DNA of 64,000 bases from Gavia stellata. Its lineage: Eukaryota; Chordata; Aves; Gaviiformes; Gaviidae. This document shows, one piece after another, positions 53,584-64,000 of this stretch. The stretch covers positions 11,237,001 through 11,301,000 of the forward strand of contig NC_082611.1 of the NCBI RefSeq assembly GCF_030936135.1. Reading direction: 5' to 3'. The position numbers and the translations under genes are program-made. Numbering within the stretch: the first letter of the stretch is position 1; the number at the start of each line of letters is the position of its first letter. The notes beneath the pieces are model-generated. The model was not told where the DNA came from. It saw only the letters and a list, made by a program, of their open reading frames with translations, and searched no databases.

Positions 53584-55216
53584 GTTTCCTTCTTCATCGT
53601 AACAACACTGAACTTTAAGGATTTTATCAATTATCATTTTCCAAGCTTAGTATTGTCTGTGTTGCCTACTTGGGATTTCTACATGCTATTTAGCAACAGC
53701 ATTTTGCTATCTCACAGCAAAAATACCACTGTCAATCTGAACGTCTTTCTCTTCTTTATGAAGCTGTGAATTAATACCAAAACGCTATTAACTTACGTAT
53801 TTCGCAGAACTACTTTGTTGAAGAAAGCTAGTGTTTGAAATAAATATACCTACACAATTCAGTCAAAAGTCAAAATAAAATAAAAGCCCAGCATCATTAT
53901 TGTCCATAAAAAAATGAGGCAAGAAAGCTGTAATAAAAGCAGCTGAAACAAAGACAGTCCTTCCCCACACCCCTAGTACAACTGGGAAAAAAGTGTGAAA
54001 CTGATTAAGGTACTGGTTCATTCTTCTGTTACGGTGCACATGTGACTACCCTAGACTAAAATAATGTCAGAAGCGTTCAGCAGCTGTGATATAGTTTGAA
54101 AGTTTTGGAATTTGACAGCTGTTGATTTCAAAAGGAATTTTACTACAGTAAATGTGTAGTGTTGGAACCAGCTGCAGAAAACAACTATAGAATGAGTCAG
54201 CTGGTTCCTTTCTAAAATAATAAGGGGTCTTAGTACAAGTTACAGATATGAATATAAAAATGCAAGAACAGTGGGAAGTTGCAGCACAGGAAAATATTCT
54301 ATTTATGTAAAATAGGAGAGCATTTCACTGAAGTCAATGGAATTATATTGATAAAAGAGTAAAGCATTGGACCCAGCTTGTCTGTCCTGAAACTCACTTA
54401 CATATGTGTGGATACCATGAAGATACTTTCACGAATATCTGCTGCCTTCAGATCACAGTTGAGAATGTGATTGTCCTCTCCATGATTGAAAAGGTTAAAC
54501 AGCATTTTAAAAGCAAAAACTCAAATCACTCTATGCATAAGCTACCAAATGATGCTTCATCAGAAATAGGAATGATATCCTAGTGGTAACTTCGGTTTCT
54601 TCCCCTACAGTGTGAATGTATGAAGCAAGTCAGAACCAGTTTTATGACTTCAGCACCAGCGTTGACTTCCTGGTGAAATTTTTGGCATCGCCCACGGTCT
54701 GTATCCATATTTTCTTTTGTCACACCTGAATCAGATTTTGTCAATTCCTGTTTATCCACTTATCTTGAACAGGGAGAAAAGCCCATAATAGAAGGCCTAT
54801 AGCTGTGCACCTGGCCTACAGAAGCAAGCGCGGAGCCATAATAGGCAGTTCCATCTGCTAGAGACTAGAACACAGATTGCTTTGTTAGCCTATTCCACTA
54901 AAAACAGTTTGTGTATTCCCACATGGTGCATTTCATGGGAAAATAAGTCTCATACATGGTAATGTGGTATGAAATTACAATTCCTTATACAATATTTTTC
55001 TTTTCTCTTTCTGTAGTCAAAAAGGCATTTAATTTAATTATGTCAAGAAGAAACTTAAGTATAAATAAGCCTGTAATTCTAATCTATCTGTGGCAGTGAT
55101 ACTGGATAGAAGCAGTTATTGCAACTTGCTAGATATTACTGGTTAATTTTGTATTTAAAATAAATTCTATTAGATTAAAAAGTCAAGATACAAGTAAGCT
55201 GTGTAAATTATTTTCA

Positions 55217-55426
55217 TTGTGGCAGTCTGTTATCGAAGGTTTTTTTTCCTGGGAGAAGACCAAATGCATTTTCAGAAATGTTACACTCACTGCATATACA
55301 CAGACAAATCTATGCATGCTCAATGTGCCCCATCACCTGGCTGGGAAGGAGGTGTCGTATACACTCTACAACAAGAATGAAATCTATGGCCCCCATATTT
55401 TTCCATGCTGGGTACCACAGTTTTAG
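55217..55426 (+). other. Candidate exon or gene relic, ORF of 69 codons
   Basis: A plus-strand open frame ends in TAG after a protein-like stretch (LNVPHHLAGKEVSYTLYNKN, then EIYGPHIFPCWVPQF). It might be a terminal exon or a relic. No acceptor stands out and no family is recognised, so it may be chance. Confidence 0.18.
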
Positions 55427-55949
55427 TACAGTGACAGGCTTGCATTATGGAAAAATGAAGGAAAAAATGCGGATAATGTTTTGAATCAAAATTGTTGTGC
55501 TGGTTTTGGCTGGTTACGCCACAATGATTGTAAAATATTCATATAGCTCTTCTTTCATGATTAGAATGTGATCTTATTAAATTTCTCATATAACTATGGT
55601 TATAAGCAAAAACACAGTTAAAACCCCAAAAATGAACCAAACAAAAAAGCCAACCAAAACCTAATAGACTAGATAAATGAGACTAATTTGGAATTGAGGA
55701 GCAATATCCCAGTGACTGAATCTCTAGATTTTGTATTTCTGTTATAACTGAAGGTCTTAGATGTATTTTGTACAACACAGTTATGAAGTAGTTGTTGAAC
55801 TTGTACTTCAACAGTATCTCATTCAAAATGAGAAACCCATTCATTTGCAAAAAGTAATTCTTTCATCATCTATGCGTTCTAAATACTATTGTGCATCCAG
55901 GGAAACAGGTACAAAGGAAGTTGTCTGAAGTTGCGGAATGTTTGCAGTT

Positions 55950-56848
55950 GCTGTAAGTTTGCAGATGACACCAAGTTGGGTGGGTGTGTTGATCTGCTCG
56001 AGGGTCGGAAGGCTCTGCAGAGGGATCTGAACAGGCTGAATCAATGGGCCGAGGCCAATTGTATGTGGTTCAACAAGGCCAAGTCCCAAGTCCTACGCTT
56101 CGGTCACAACAGCCCCATGCAACACTACAGGCTTGGGGAAAAGTGGCTGGAAAGCTCCCCTGCAGAAAAGGACCTGGGGGTGTTGATCAACAGCCGGCTG
56201 AATATGAGCCAGCAGTGTGCCCAGGTGGCCAAGGTGGCCGACGGCATCCTGGCCTGTATTGGAAACAGTGTGGCAGCAGGACTAGGGAAGTGATTGTGAC
56301 CCTGTACTCGGCGCTGGTGAGGCCGCACCTCGAATACTGTGTTCAGTTTTGGGCCCCTCACTACAAGAAAGACATTGAGGTGCTGGAGTGTGTCCAGAGA
56401 AGGGTGACAAAGCTGGTGAGGGGTCTGGAGCACAAGTCTGATGAGGAGCGGCTGAGGGAGCTGGGGTTGTTCAGTCTGGAGAAGAGGAGGCTGAGGGGAG
56501 ACCTGATCGCTCTCTACAACTCCCTGAAAGGAGGTTGTAGAGAGGTGAGTGCTGGTCTCTTCTCCCAAGTGACAGGTGATAGGACAAGAGGAAATGGCCA
56601 TAAGTTGTGCCAGGGGAAGTTTAGACTGGATATTAGGAAAAATTTCTTCACTGAAAGGGTTGTCAAGCATTGGAACAGGCTGCCCAGGGAGGTGGTTGCG
56701 TCACCATCCCTGGAGGTATTTAAAAGATGTGTGGATGAGGCGCTTAGGGAGATGGTTTAGTGGACGACTTAGCAGTGTTAGGTTTACGGTTGGACTCGAT
56801 GATCTTAAAGGTCTTTTCCAATCTAAACAATTCTATGACTCTATGAGT
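55950..56848 (+). mobile_element. CR1 LINE, 5'-truncated, sense, GC-rich copy
   Basis: Contains CR1 coding text split over two overlapping frames: [20 protein letters not shown] and [20 protein letters not shown] in the first, then [40 protein letters not shown] and [20 protein letters not shown] in the second. A frameshift near 56,270-56,290 separates them. The 3' end has 'ggttggactcgatgatctta' and the octamer tail ATTCTATGACTCTATGAG at about 56,831-56,848. It ends about 575 bp upstream of the TNFRSF17 ATG. Its GC content contrasts with the flanks. Confidence 0.93.
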
Positions 56849-57422
56849 CAGTGGCAAACCTAGAAACTGAACTGGTTGTATCTTGTTACTGCTATGCCTC
56901 CTGCCTCTTACTTTTTTCACCTTATGCTCCTTGGACTGGGACAAAAAGAACAAAAAGTAAGCATTACATAGTTTGTATATTACAGGAAAACATAATTACT
57001 GCAGCTCATCACCAAGAAAAAACCCACAAAATTCTAAAGACAAGAACAATTACTATGAACTCCTGTTTGGAGATGATCTTGCTTTTCTAGAGTTTGTAAT
57101 GCTTAGCACCTGTTCAAGAAATGTCTTCTATAAATAACCATTTTCTGTTTCAGACAATATTTACATTGAAAATTATCTTGGTGCAGCTGTTCAGTTTTTC
57201 TACAATTGTGAATTGCCAAATAAGGAACAGTAATTCCTTGGGGGCCTCAGAGTTAAATCCTTTTTGTTTAACATGATACTATGTAGCGGAGCTGTGATTT
57301 GAAGTCTAGCTATTATTGCTAGCTGTTCTTAGATTTGCTAAAACTGAGAACCGAAAAGCCCTTTGTAGATGATCCTCACTCTTTTACAATTTCTGTGGCT
57401 TTCCAGTACATTATTGATCCTG

Positions 57423-58992
57423 ATGGCACACTGCCCCAAAAATGAATACTTTGATAATTTACTGCTCTCTTGTAAGCCTTGTCATCTTCGATGTTCTAGT
57501 ACACCGCCACCTTCGTGTGAAAACTACTGTGATAAGAGTAAGTAATATTTCAGCAATACTTTGTGGCTATGCTGGGCATTTTCATGTTGTATTTTACATA
57601 GTATTGTAAACATAAAAACTTAAATCTAAAACCTGGAAAGAGCTTATCAGAATAATATATGGGCTCAAAAATATTAAAGATGTATGCAGTGTGTCCTGTA
57701 TGAGTGTGTTAAGAAGAGTAAATTTTTAAAGCTCTCAAGCTTTACTTGAGCTGTCACTCAATAGAAATAGAAATTGGTCCTTTGATATTGGAGAAGTTCT
57801 ATGTGTTGGACATGTTTACTGTTCATGGGTTATTGTTTACAATTAATTTAATGCATCTCTTTTCTTTCATAAGGTACTGATTCAAGTGGAGTTCTTTGGA
57901 TTTGTTTGGGCTTAGGAGTAATTTTAATGCTCACTCTGTTCACCTTAATGGTCTTGTTTAAATGGAAGCACCTAAAGCAACTAAAAGAAAAACTGAAAAC
58001 CACAGGTGAATAAACAAGATTCTTTATCAAATAATTTTAGATCATTGTACATTTTAGCTACTCTTACTATATATAAATTTTGCATATAATTTATATTCCA
58101 AATTCTGATAACTATCTTTGTTGGATTGTTTTGTATAAAATATCCAGATAGTAACTTGTAAAAGCAGCAGTCTCTCTTTGTTGGTTCTGGATCATGTCAG
58201 GATTGTTTTGTTGCATATTCTTATCCAGGTTACTTGCTGGTGTTTGAGAAATAATTTATGAACCCTCAGTGGCAAAAGATCTTTATAAGGGTTTCATCCT
58301 CTTCTCATTGAATGCAAAAGGAATTCTACCCAGGTGGAGAATACACATTCAATATTAGCTTTCCATCTTACAAGACATGAAATAATTTTACTTAATATCC
58401 TAGCCTGTGAGAAGCGTATGTGGTATATTTTGGGCATGTGAAAAAAACTATTTTTACATATTACAAATACTAGTATTTGTGGAGTGTTCAGCCAATAAAT
58501 AATAACTGATTAGAAAATATGTGTTAGATTACTTAAATGCTTATCCTGAAGTATACAGGGGCATATTGTCATAGAATAAAAATTATTATATATAACTACA
58601 TCTTAATACTTTCACTGTAACTTAAAACTTTTACTAAGGTTAGGAACATAGTTGGAACATAATGAAATTTGGATCTTTAATAACTGTCTGGCATAGCATG
58701 ATGTATGTACTAAATTAACTTCTGTATATTTGCAGACTCTTCTGTGGAGCTGAATAATATTTTCAAGGCTAATACTGAAAGCAGTGTGAACACAGAAGGA
58801 ATTAGACACTCACTTCAAAGTGAAACATTGATGTACTCAGTGGAAGAATGCACTTGCAGTGACTGTGGCTTGGTAAAACCTCAGACTGGCTGTGAAACTT
58901 CATTTCCATTACCAGCTACAGAAGAAGGAGCTACTGTTCTAGTTACCACAAAATCTTTTGATTATTGCAACTATATTCTGGGTGCTGGGTGA
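57423..58992 (+). CDS. TNFRSF17: TNFRSF17 (BCMA), BAFF/APRIL receptor
   Basis: B-lineage TNF-receptor-superfamily member that binds APRIL and BAFF and supports plasma-cell survival through TRAF/NF-kB signalling. Coding exons: 57423-57537, 57874-58005 and 58736-58992; all junctions are GT/AG and phase-consistent, giving 167 residues (human 184). Residues 4-36 form the single cysteine-rich domain, with Cys at 4, 17, 20, 24, 32 and 36 and the ligand-contact motif EYFDNLL. Residues about 45-67 form the transmembrane helix ([15 protein letters not shown] onward), followed by a basic stop-transfer [11 protein letters not shown]. The tail keeps [11 protein letters not shown] and [16 protein letters not shown], the strongest match to human BCMA including the EEGAT TRAF-contact region. 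The start follows the human protein, which has no signal peptide. An in-frame ATG lies 18 codons upstream with a hydrophobic leader, and an acceptor-like CCAG at 57403-57406 suggests an upstream noncoding exon. Identity is very likely; the start is the uncertain point. Confidence 0.92.
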
Positions 58993-59021
58993 CTATGAGA
59001 GAAGTGTTTTTACTGCATAAC

Positions 59022-59027
59022 AATAAA
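59022..59027 (+). terminator. TNFRSF17: Candidate poly(A) signal for TNFRSF17
   Basis: AATAAA 30 nt after the TNFRSF17 stop would give a very short 3' UTR. A second AATAAA is at 59293-59298. Which one is used cannot be told from sequence. Confidence 0.5.
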
Positions 59028-59029
59028 TT

Positions 59030-60359
59030 AATTATTCCAGTATAGCTATTAATCTTAATACTTGCAGTCGGTGGAGAATGCTAGTATATCATCCTTATAG
59101 ATCGTCTATTGAGCTTTCATTAATATTGTCATATTATTTCTAATTCTAGTATCTCTGGTCAAGTATTTCTACATTATTCTTGGGTACTAAACTAGTTACT
59201 GGAATTTTTAATTTCTGAAAGTCCCTATGTAGGATGGCTTTTTATGCCTTTAGAGATTGTATCTACTTACGCCGGATATATAGAAACCCATCAATAAACA
59301 AGCTTGCAAATATGTATTTTATGTTAAACTCAGATCTTGTGCCAAAAATTGCTTGATGGTACACAAGGAATGTTCCCCAGTCTTGTAATTTCAAATAGCC
59401 CCTATGATGCTTGAAATAGGACTGTTCAAATGATGAATACCTTTGTAGGGTATGGAGTCCCTTCCAGTTCAGATACTATCTCTGGGCACACTAAGGGACG
59501 TTGCGGTGCTGCGGAGCATCATGCCTGTGATCCCAATGTATTTCCTAATGGTGCAGTCTTTCCTTTGAATGCCAAGCATTTTTCAGACTGTATTCTATAA
59601 AGATTTCTTTCTATTTTACTGATTTTTTTACTTACCCTTGTTATATGTACAAGGACTGCTGATTAGATATAGGCATGCTAGCCTACTGTGTGGCCGAAAA
59701 TTAGGAATATACTTTTGTCACCTTGTCTCCCAAGCATTAATGTTATTTTCCTAGTATTAGGCCAGTTTTATTCCTGGAAAACTGCGACAACAACAGAAGC
59801 AACAACCACCTTTTTATTTGTAGATAACTTTCTATTTCAGGTTCTTGCAGGAATGACGAATTAAAATGTTTTAAGACTAGTAAATTATTGCACAAAATTT
59901 ATGAACGATCACTATTACAGCATCTTTAGAAGGCTGACCACAAAGTTTGGGCCAGTATGAGTTAGCTGGGTAGGTCTGCCCACACATAGCCAAAAACTCT
60001 GAAATAGACCTACAGAGCTATTAAATTTCTTATTATTACTTTATCTAGGAACTCTTAAAGAAACAGGTTATGCTCTGTCGCTCCACACAGCGCAGAGCCC
60101 TACGTGGCAAATACACAGCACTGTATTGAGACAGCGTGCAAATGCAAACCAGCAAGATGCCGCCTTAAAACGAGTCTACGGCATTTAAGAAAATTACTTC
60201 ATTACTCTGCCCTTGTTTTGTGTTAGAGGTTTCACAATTTCTGTACCCGTTTTTTGAAACATGAACCTTTCAGGACTTCTAGGTTACGCAGCACATGTGA
60301 CAGTACAGAACACTGCATCTCCATTTTCCTCATCTCCCATTTGCCCGGTGTTTCTTCAC
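59030..60359. other. Gene-free stretch between TNFRSF17 and SNX29
   Basis: AT-rich noncoding DNA that may include TNFRSF17 3' UTR if the distal poly(A) signal is used. I see no coding exon or repeat family. Confidence 0.5.
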
Positions 60360-61100
60360 TTCCCCGAGGAATCACCGCTCGGGCCGGACCGCGGGGCTTT
60401 CTGCGAAGCGAAGGGACTGCCACAGGCCTTCCCGCCGCGGCCGAGCACACAGGTTTGCCGCCTGAGGGAGGAGCGGGCTGCAGCCAGCGCCAGAGCCGCC
60501 CGCGGAAGGAGGCGAACAGCTTCGCGCCGGTTTCCCAGGAGCAGCACGCGGCGACGGCAGCCGCGCGCCGCGCAGGAGCCCGCCCTCAGCGCCTGTGAGG
60601 GAAGGTGACACTGTGAGGGCTCGCTCGGGACGAAGCTGCGGGCGCGGCGCTGCTCTCTGCCGCACGGCTCGGCGCGGAGCCCTGTTTATCTTCCGGGGCG
60701 GCGGGGCGGAGTTCCGGGGTGGAGTGTGTGCGCTGGCCGGCCCGGCTTTGGGCTGTGCGGGAGGAGGGACAGGGTCCGGTGGACGGAGGGTGCGAGCTCC
60801 GCGGCCACGATGAGTGGTGAGTGGAGGGCTCGAGCGCGGCCCTCTCCGCTGCCAGGGCGAGCTCGGTGGGGCCGCCGGGTCTCTGGGGCACTGTCGGGCT
60901 GGCGCGGGCAGAGCTTGCTCGGGGGGTCCGCGCCGCTCCGCTGCCTGCTCGGTCAGGCGTGGCCCTGTCCCCCGCCGGCCGAGGCCCCTTTCTCCCCTCT
61001 TGCTTCTCCCCGGTGGGGCTGGGGGCTGTGGTGTGGTGAGGCACAGGAGACTTTGTCCCCTCTGGCCCCGCAGTGCGGGGTAGGGCTCAGCCCTTGCCTG
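60360..61100. promoter_or_regulatory. SNX29: CpG-island promoter of SNX29
   Basis: A GC/CpG-rich block surrounds the SNX29 first exon. ETS-type elements (CTTCCGGGG near 60,690 and TTCCGGGG near 60,712) lie about 100-120 bp upstream of the ATG. Boundaries are by eye. The long open frames here on both strands are composition artefacts. Confidence 0.75.
60810..60816 (+). CDS. SNX29: SNX29 first coding exon (ATG AGT G), rest beyond window
   Basis: In a CpG island, GCCACGATGAGTG is followed at once by the donor GTGAGT. This encodes Met-Ser plus the first base of Gly, matching the human SNX29 N-terminus (MSG, then SQNNDKRQF), where exon 1 also ends in the third codon. SNX29 has RUN, coiled-coil and PX domains and is presumed to act in endosomal trafficking. 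The call rests on the start, the donor phase and the conserved position next to TNFRSF17, not on protein length. Exon 2 was not found in the remaining 3.2 kb. Confidence 0.75.
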
Positions 61101-64000
61101 CATCAGCACACCCTGCTCGTTTTGGCTCCCCAAGCGCCACAGAAGTGGTGTTTTACCTCCTTTTAAATCCTAAAGCCTGCCCTTGAGCGTGGCGCTGGCT
61201 CGCAGCGCAAGTGATGCTAGTCTCGGGGATCTCCGTTGTCTCAACTGTGCAAAATCACAGGAAATATTTCCGAAAAAATAAATGACCAAGAGAAAATAAT
61301 AAGATACGAACTTACTAACGTGCCGTTGCTGAGAGAAGTGAGAAGCATGACTAGTGAAAAAAGTGGTCCCTTCCAGTATTTAGGGTGTATTGTTGCTGTT
61401 TCTCTAACTCAGCTGTGATGAGGATGCGTTGTTTGTGGACATGTTCATTTCTGGCCTCCGTGTTACGGTGAAGCAGGGTGTGTGGGTGTGCTAAATCCTG
61501 AGGTTTTTGAGGTGTTTGTGGGGGTAAATATTTAAAAGCTTTGCGTGAGAAGTGGGACCCATGAACTTTAGGATTGGAGGATGCATAGCCACTTGAATGG
61601 GCCAGCATGGAGAGTTATTAGGTAGGATGGAGGCAGAAATTTTAATAGATTTTTCCTGTAAATGTCTTAAAACACATTGGCAAGGGTTTGTTTGGGTTTT
61701 TTTTAAGAAGGGAGCTGCTTTAGTAAATGCTTTCATGGGTCTGCTTATACAGCTTCAGTAATGGAAGTTACAGACAGCACTCTGCACCTGAAAATTAGGT
61801 TGTGTTTCTCTCCCACTCTGATTTAATACATGGTGAGATCTGTTGCCAAAGATAGTAAGAAAAAAATTGAAGAGTTAACTGGAGTAACTAAATGCTACAT
61901 GTTTTATGGATAGCAGTCATTTCTGAAAATGGAACCAAAAATGAAAAATGTAAACAGTTTGGTTGTATTTTTCTCTGTTTTCTTCTCACCTTTGTGGTAA
62001 GAAGAAAACAAAAGATTTTTATGGAAGAAGAGATGATGAAAAAAATTATTGTGGGGAAAACTGTTAATTAGCATTGTGAAAAATGCAAGTTGCAGTCAAA
62101 TCTTTCAAACCATGGAGAAAGAAAGTTTCTCAGTATTTAAGTTCTTGACACGATATACACTAAATCCTAATTCTGAAGTTTTTAAGAATCAGCATTTTTG
62201 TATGGAAAACCTCAGCCCTTCAATGATGAATTCAGGCTTGGACTAGCCTTGTGCAAATTTGTGCAAATCAGAGCCTAAATCTTCCAGAGACTCATCTTTG
62301 GGAGCTCTCTTGGAATTCTGTGACTTAAAAGGCAAGATGGCACCGCTTGTAGCATACAGCCTCATCATGTAGTTATTTTTAATACCTTTAAACTTCTTTT
62401 TTTTTTTTTTAAACAGCAAAGAGATACAGGTTTGTAAGGAGAGAAAACATTTAATTACTTAAACTAGACTAATGCCTAAGGTGACATTAAGGCTAGTAGT
62501 TCAATTGCATGGTTAATCTACCCATGTGTAGCCCTTACCAAGACCTATACGACTTTTCCAACAATTTTGATAATGAAAAGGACACCAATTTTGCACTTTG
62601 ACAGACATTACTGTTATACAGTACTGTCCAGTATTTTTCCAGAATAATGTAGAGTGGAACAGATCAGGACAGAGATGTGTATCATTATCATGCTTGTTTC
62701 ACATAAAGGAGGTAGCTAATGTTGACATCATCAAATTTAACCATGTCCTTTTTTTAGTGGCTGTAACAGCATTGTGTACACTTATTTCTCTGCCCAATTT
62801 TAGCCCTTAAAAGTAAAAGGGCTGTTTGTAAAATACCGATAGAAACTCTTTCCCTAATGGCTATAATTATTTTTAACATATATTTTTTTAGCTACAGTGT
62901 GTTTCTAGTGCATGTGAAGGTAACTCCCTGTTGATTTGAGCATTACTTTAATATTATTAATGCTACTTACTAATTACATAATCATATTTTATTGGAAAAT
63001 GTTGAATAGGCTAAACTTTAAAGCCCAATAACACAAGGATACTGGATTTATGTACTTGTCAAGAATTAGGGCTGTTGTTGCTTGTTTAATGACAGTTTCA
63101 AAAAACATATAAAAATGCGACTAATTCAGGATGAGGCAGTAGAATCATAATAATGTAGTACAAGGTAGTATTTAAATTAGGTCTGTGTTTGTTTTATCTT
63201 AAACTTCTACCCTCAGAACCTGTACTAGACCAAGCAAAAGGAATTGCAGTCTGAAATTTTGCATACAAGACTTCAAGAAGTATGTAAGAATAATCTGCAA
63301 TTTATTTTCTTTTAACCTATTTGCTACATGTAGTGCTGAAGAGAGCTGTACCTATAAAGAATTGGATGAAAATCCTGTTTTCCTTTACTTGCGTAGTCAG
63401 TTTTCTTCTGCTGTAGGTAGGTGTGGATATTTCTGTCAAGGTATGGAGAGAAGTTTGTTTTAAAAATAGGAAAGCATGACCTTGAACAACAAAAAATGAC
63501 AAGGGTCACAGAGGCAGGTGCAGTACCTGAGCCTATTTTTAACCGTTTTTGACTGAGTAGATGTTGATGGGAGGAGTCTCTTTAAGTTTCTTAGTTTTTG
63601 CAACCTTACACTTATGTTTTCACATTTATTTTTAAACTCATGTATGAACTTCCTTTTTTTATTGCAATAGTCTAAATATAGCCTTTTTTCTGAGTAATGT
63701 TGTTTTTATGTATTCTATGTTTTGTATTTTGATGTGTGTTACTGCAGTTTTTACCACTATCCTGAATTAGTAGAAGGGTATTTTGGTCAGTTTGTAGTGC
63801 ACTGTTAGTCTTTAAATCAACTAGAGTTGATCATGCTTAATTGGTGCTCTTGTCTGAAAATACGCTTTTTTTGGTTTGTTTTTAAAGACTTAGTTTAGAA
63901 AATGAAGACTGTTAAAGAGGAAAATCTTAAATAGAATTGGTAGAGATTTATTTTTACCTTCCAACTACTTAAAACAGAAACATTGCTAAATAGGACTACA
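60817..64000 (+). other. SNX29: SNX29 intron 1 (start)
   Basis: From the exon 1 donor to the window end. After the CpG island the sequence is AT-rich with T/A runs. I found no segment encoding the expected second exon, no other gene and no recognisable mobile element. Confidence 0.6.

Noticed and set aside
56125-56670. 181-codon minus-strand ORF
   Set aside because: Antisense of the CR1 coding region at 55.95-56.85 kb.
60372-61133. 253-codon minus-strand ORF over the SNX29 promoter
   Set aside because: CpG-island artefact rich in Pro/Ala/Arg, with competing open frames on the other strand.
1-64000. CRISPR arrays, bacterial operons, tRNA or rRNA genes, retroviral genes
   Set aside because: None seen; the mobile-element coding text I recognised matches CR1 LINEs only.

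Overview
The window looks like avian nuclear DNA. It has CR1 LINE retrotransposons with the typical octamer tail, compact vertebrate introns with consensus GT-AG sites, CpG-island promoters in AT-rich surroundings, and the vertebrate gene order RSL1D1 - GSPT1 - TNFRSF17 - SNX29 (the human 16p13.13 block). I cannot name the species from sequence alone.

Layout. RSL1D1 lies at 1-5,918 on the minus strand: nine coding exons, with only the last codons beyond the window edge, starting from a CpG island at about 5.5-6.3 kb. A minus-strand CR1 follows at about 6.3-7.95 kb, then gene-free DNA that includes the probable GSPT1 3' UTR. GSPT1 (translation termination GTPase eRF3a) occupies 14,039-38,739 on the minus strand with 15 coding exons that join in phase to 620 codons plus a stop. 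Its promoter is a CpG island at about 37.8-39.6 kb with a YY1-type site over a short uORF and five ZNF143/SBS-like sites on a roughly 100-bp period. From 39.6 to 57.4 kb there is no gene I recognise; two plus-strand CR1 copies and several exon-like islands lie there. TNFRSF17 (BCMA) lies at 57,423-58,992 on the plus strand with three coding exons and 167 residues. SNX29 begins at 60,810 on the plus strand with seven coding bases in exon 1; the rest of the window is its first intron.

Function. RSL1D1 (ribosome biogenesis) and GSPT1 (translation termination and mRNA turnover) are housekeeping genes with CpG-island promoters. TNFRSF17 is a B-lineage receptor for BAFF/APRIL, with no CpG island. 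SNX29 is a PX-domain sorting nexin. The neighbours are conserved in order but do not form one pathway.

I found no clearly new biological system. The best leads are the ZNF143-like array, the out-of-frame uORF in front of a termination-factor gene, an in-frame hydrophobic leader upstream of the expected TNFRSF17 start, and unassigned exon-like islands between GSPT1 and TNFRSF17. Exon boundaries were placed by eye from splice consensus, phase and protein homology.
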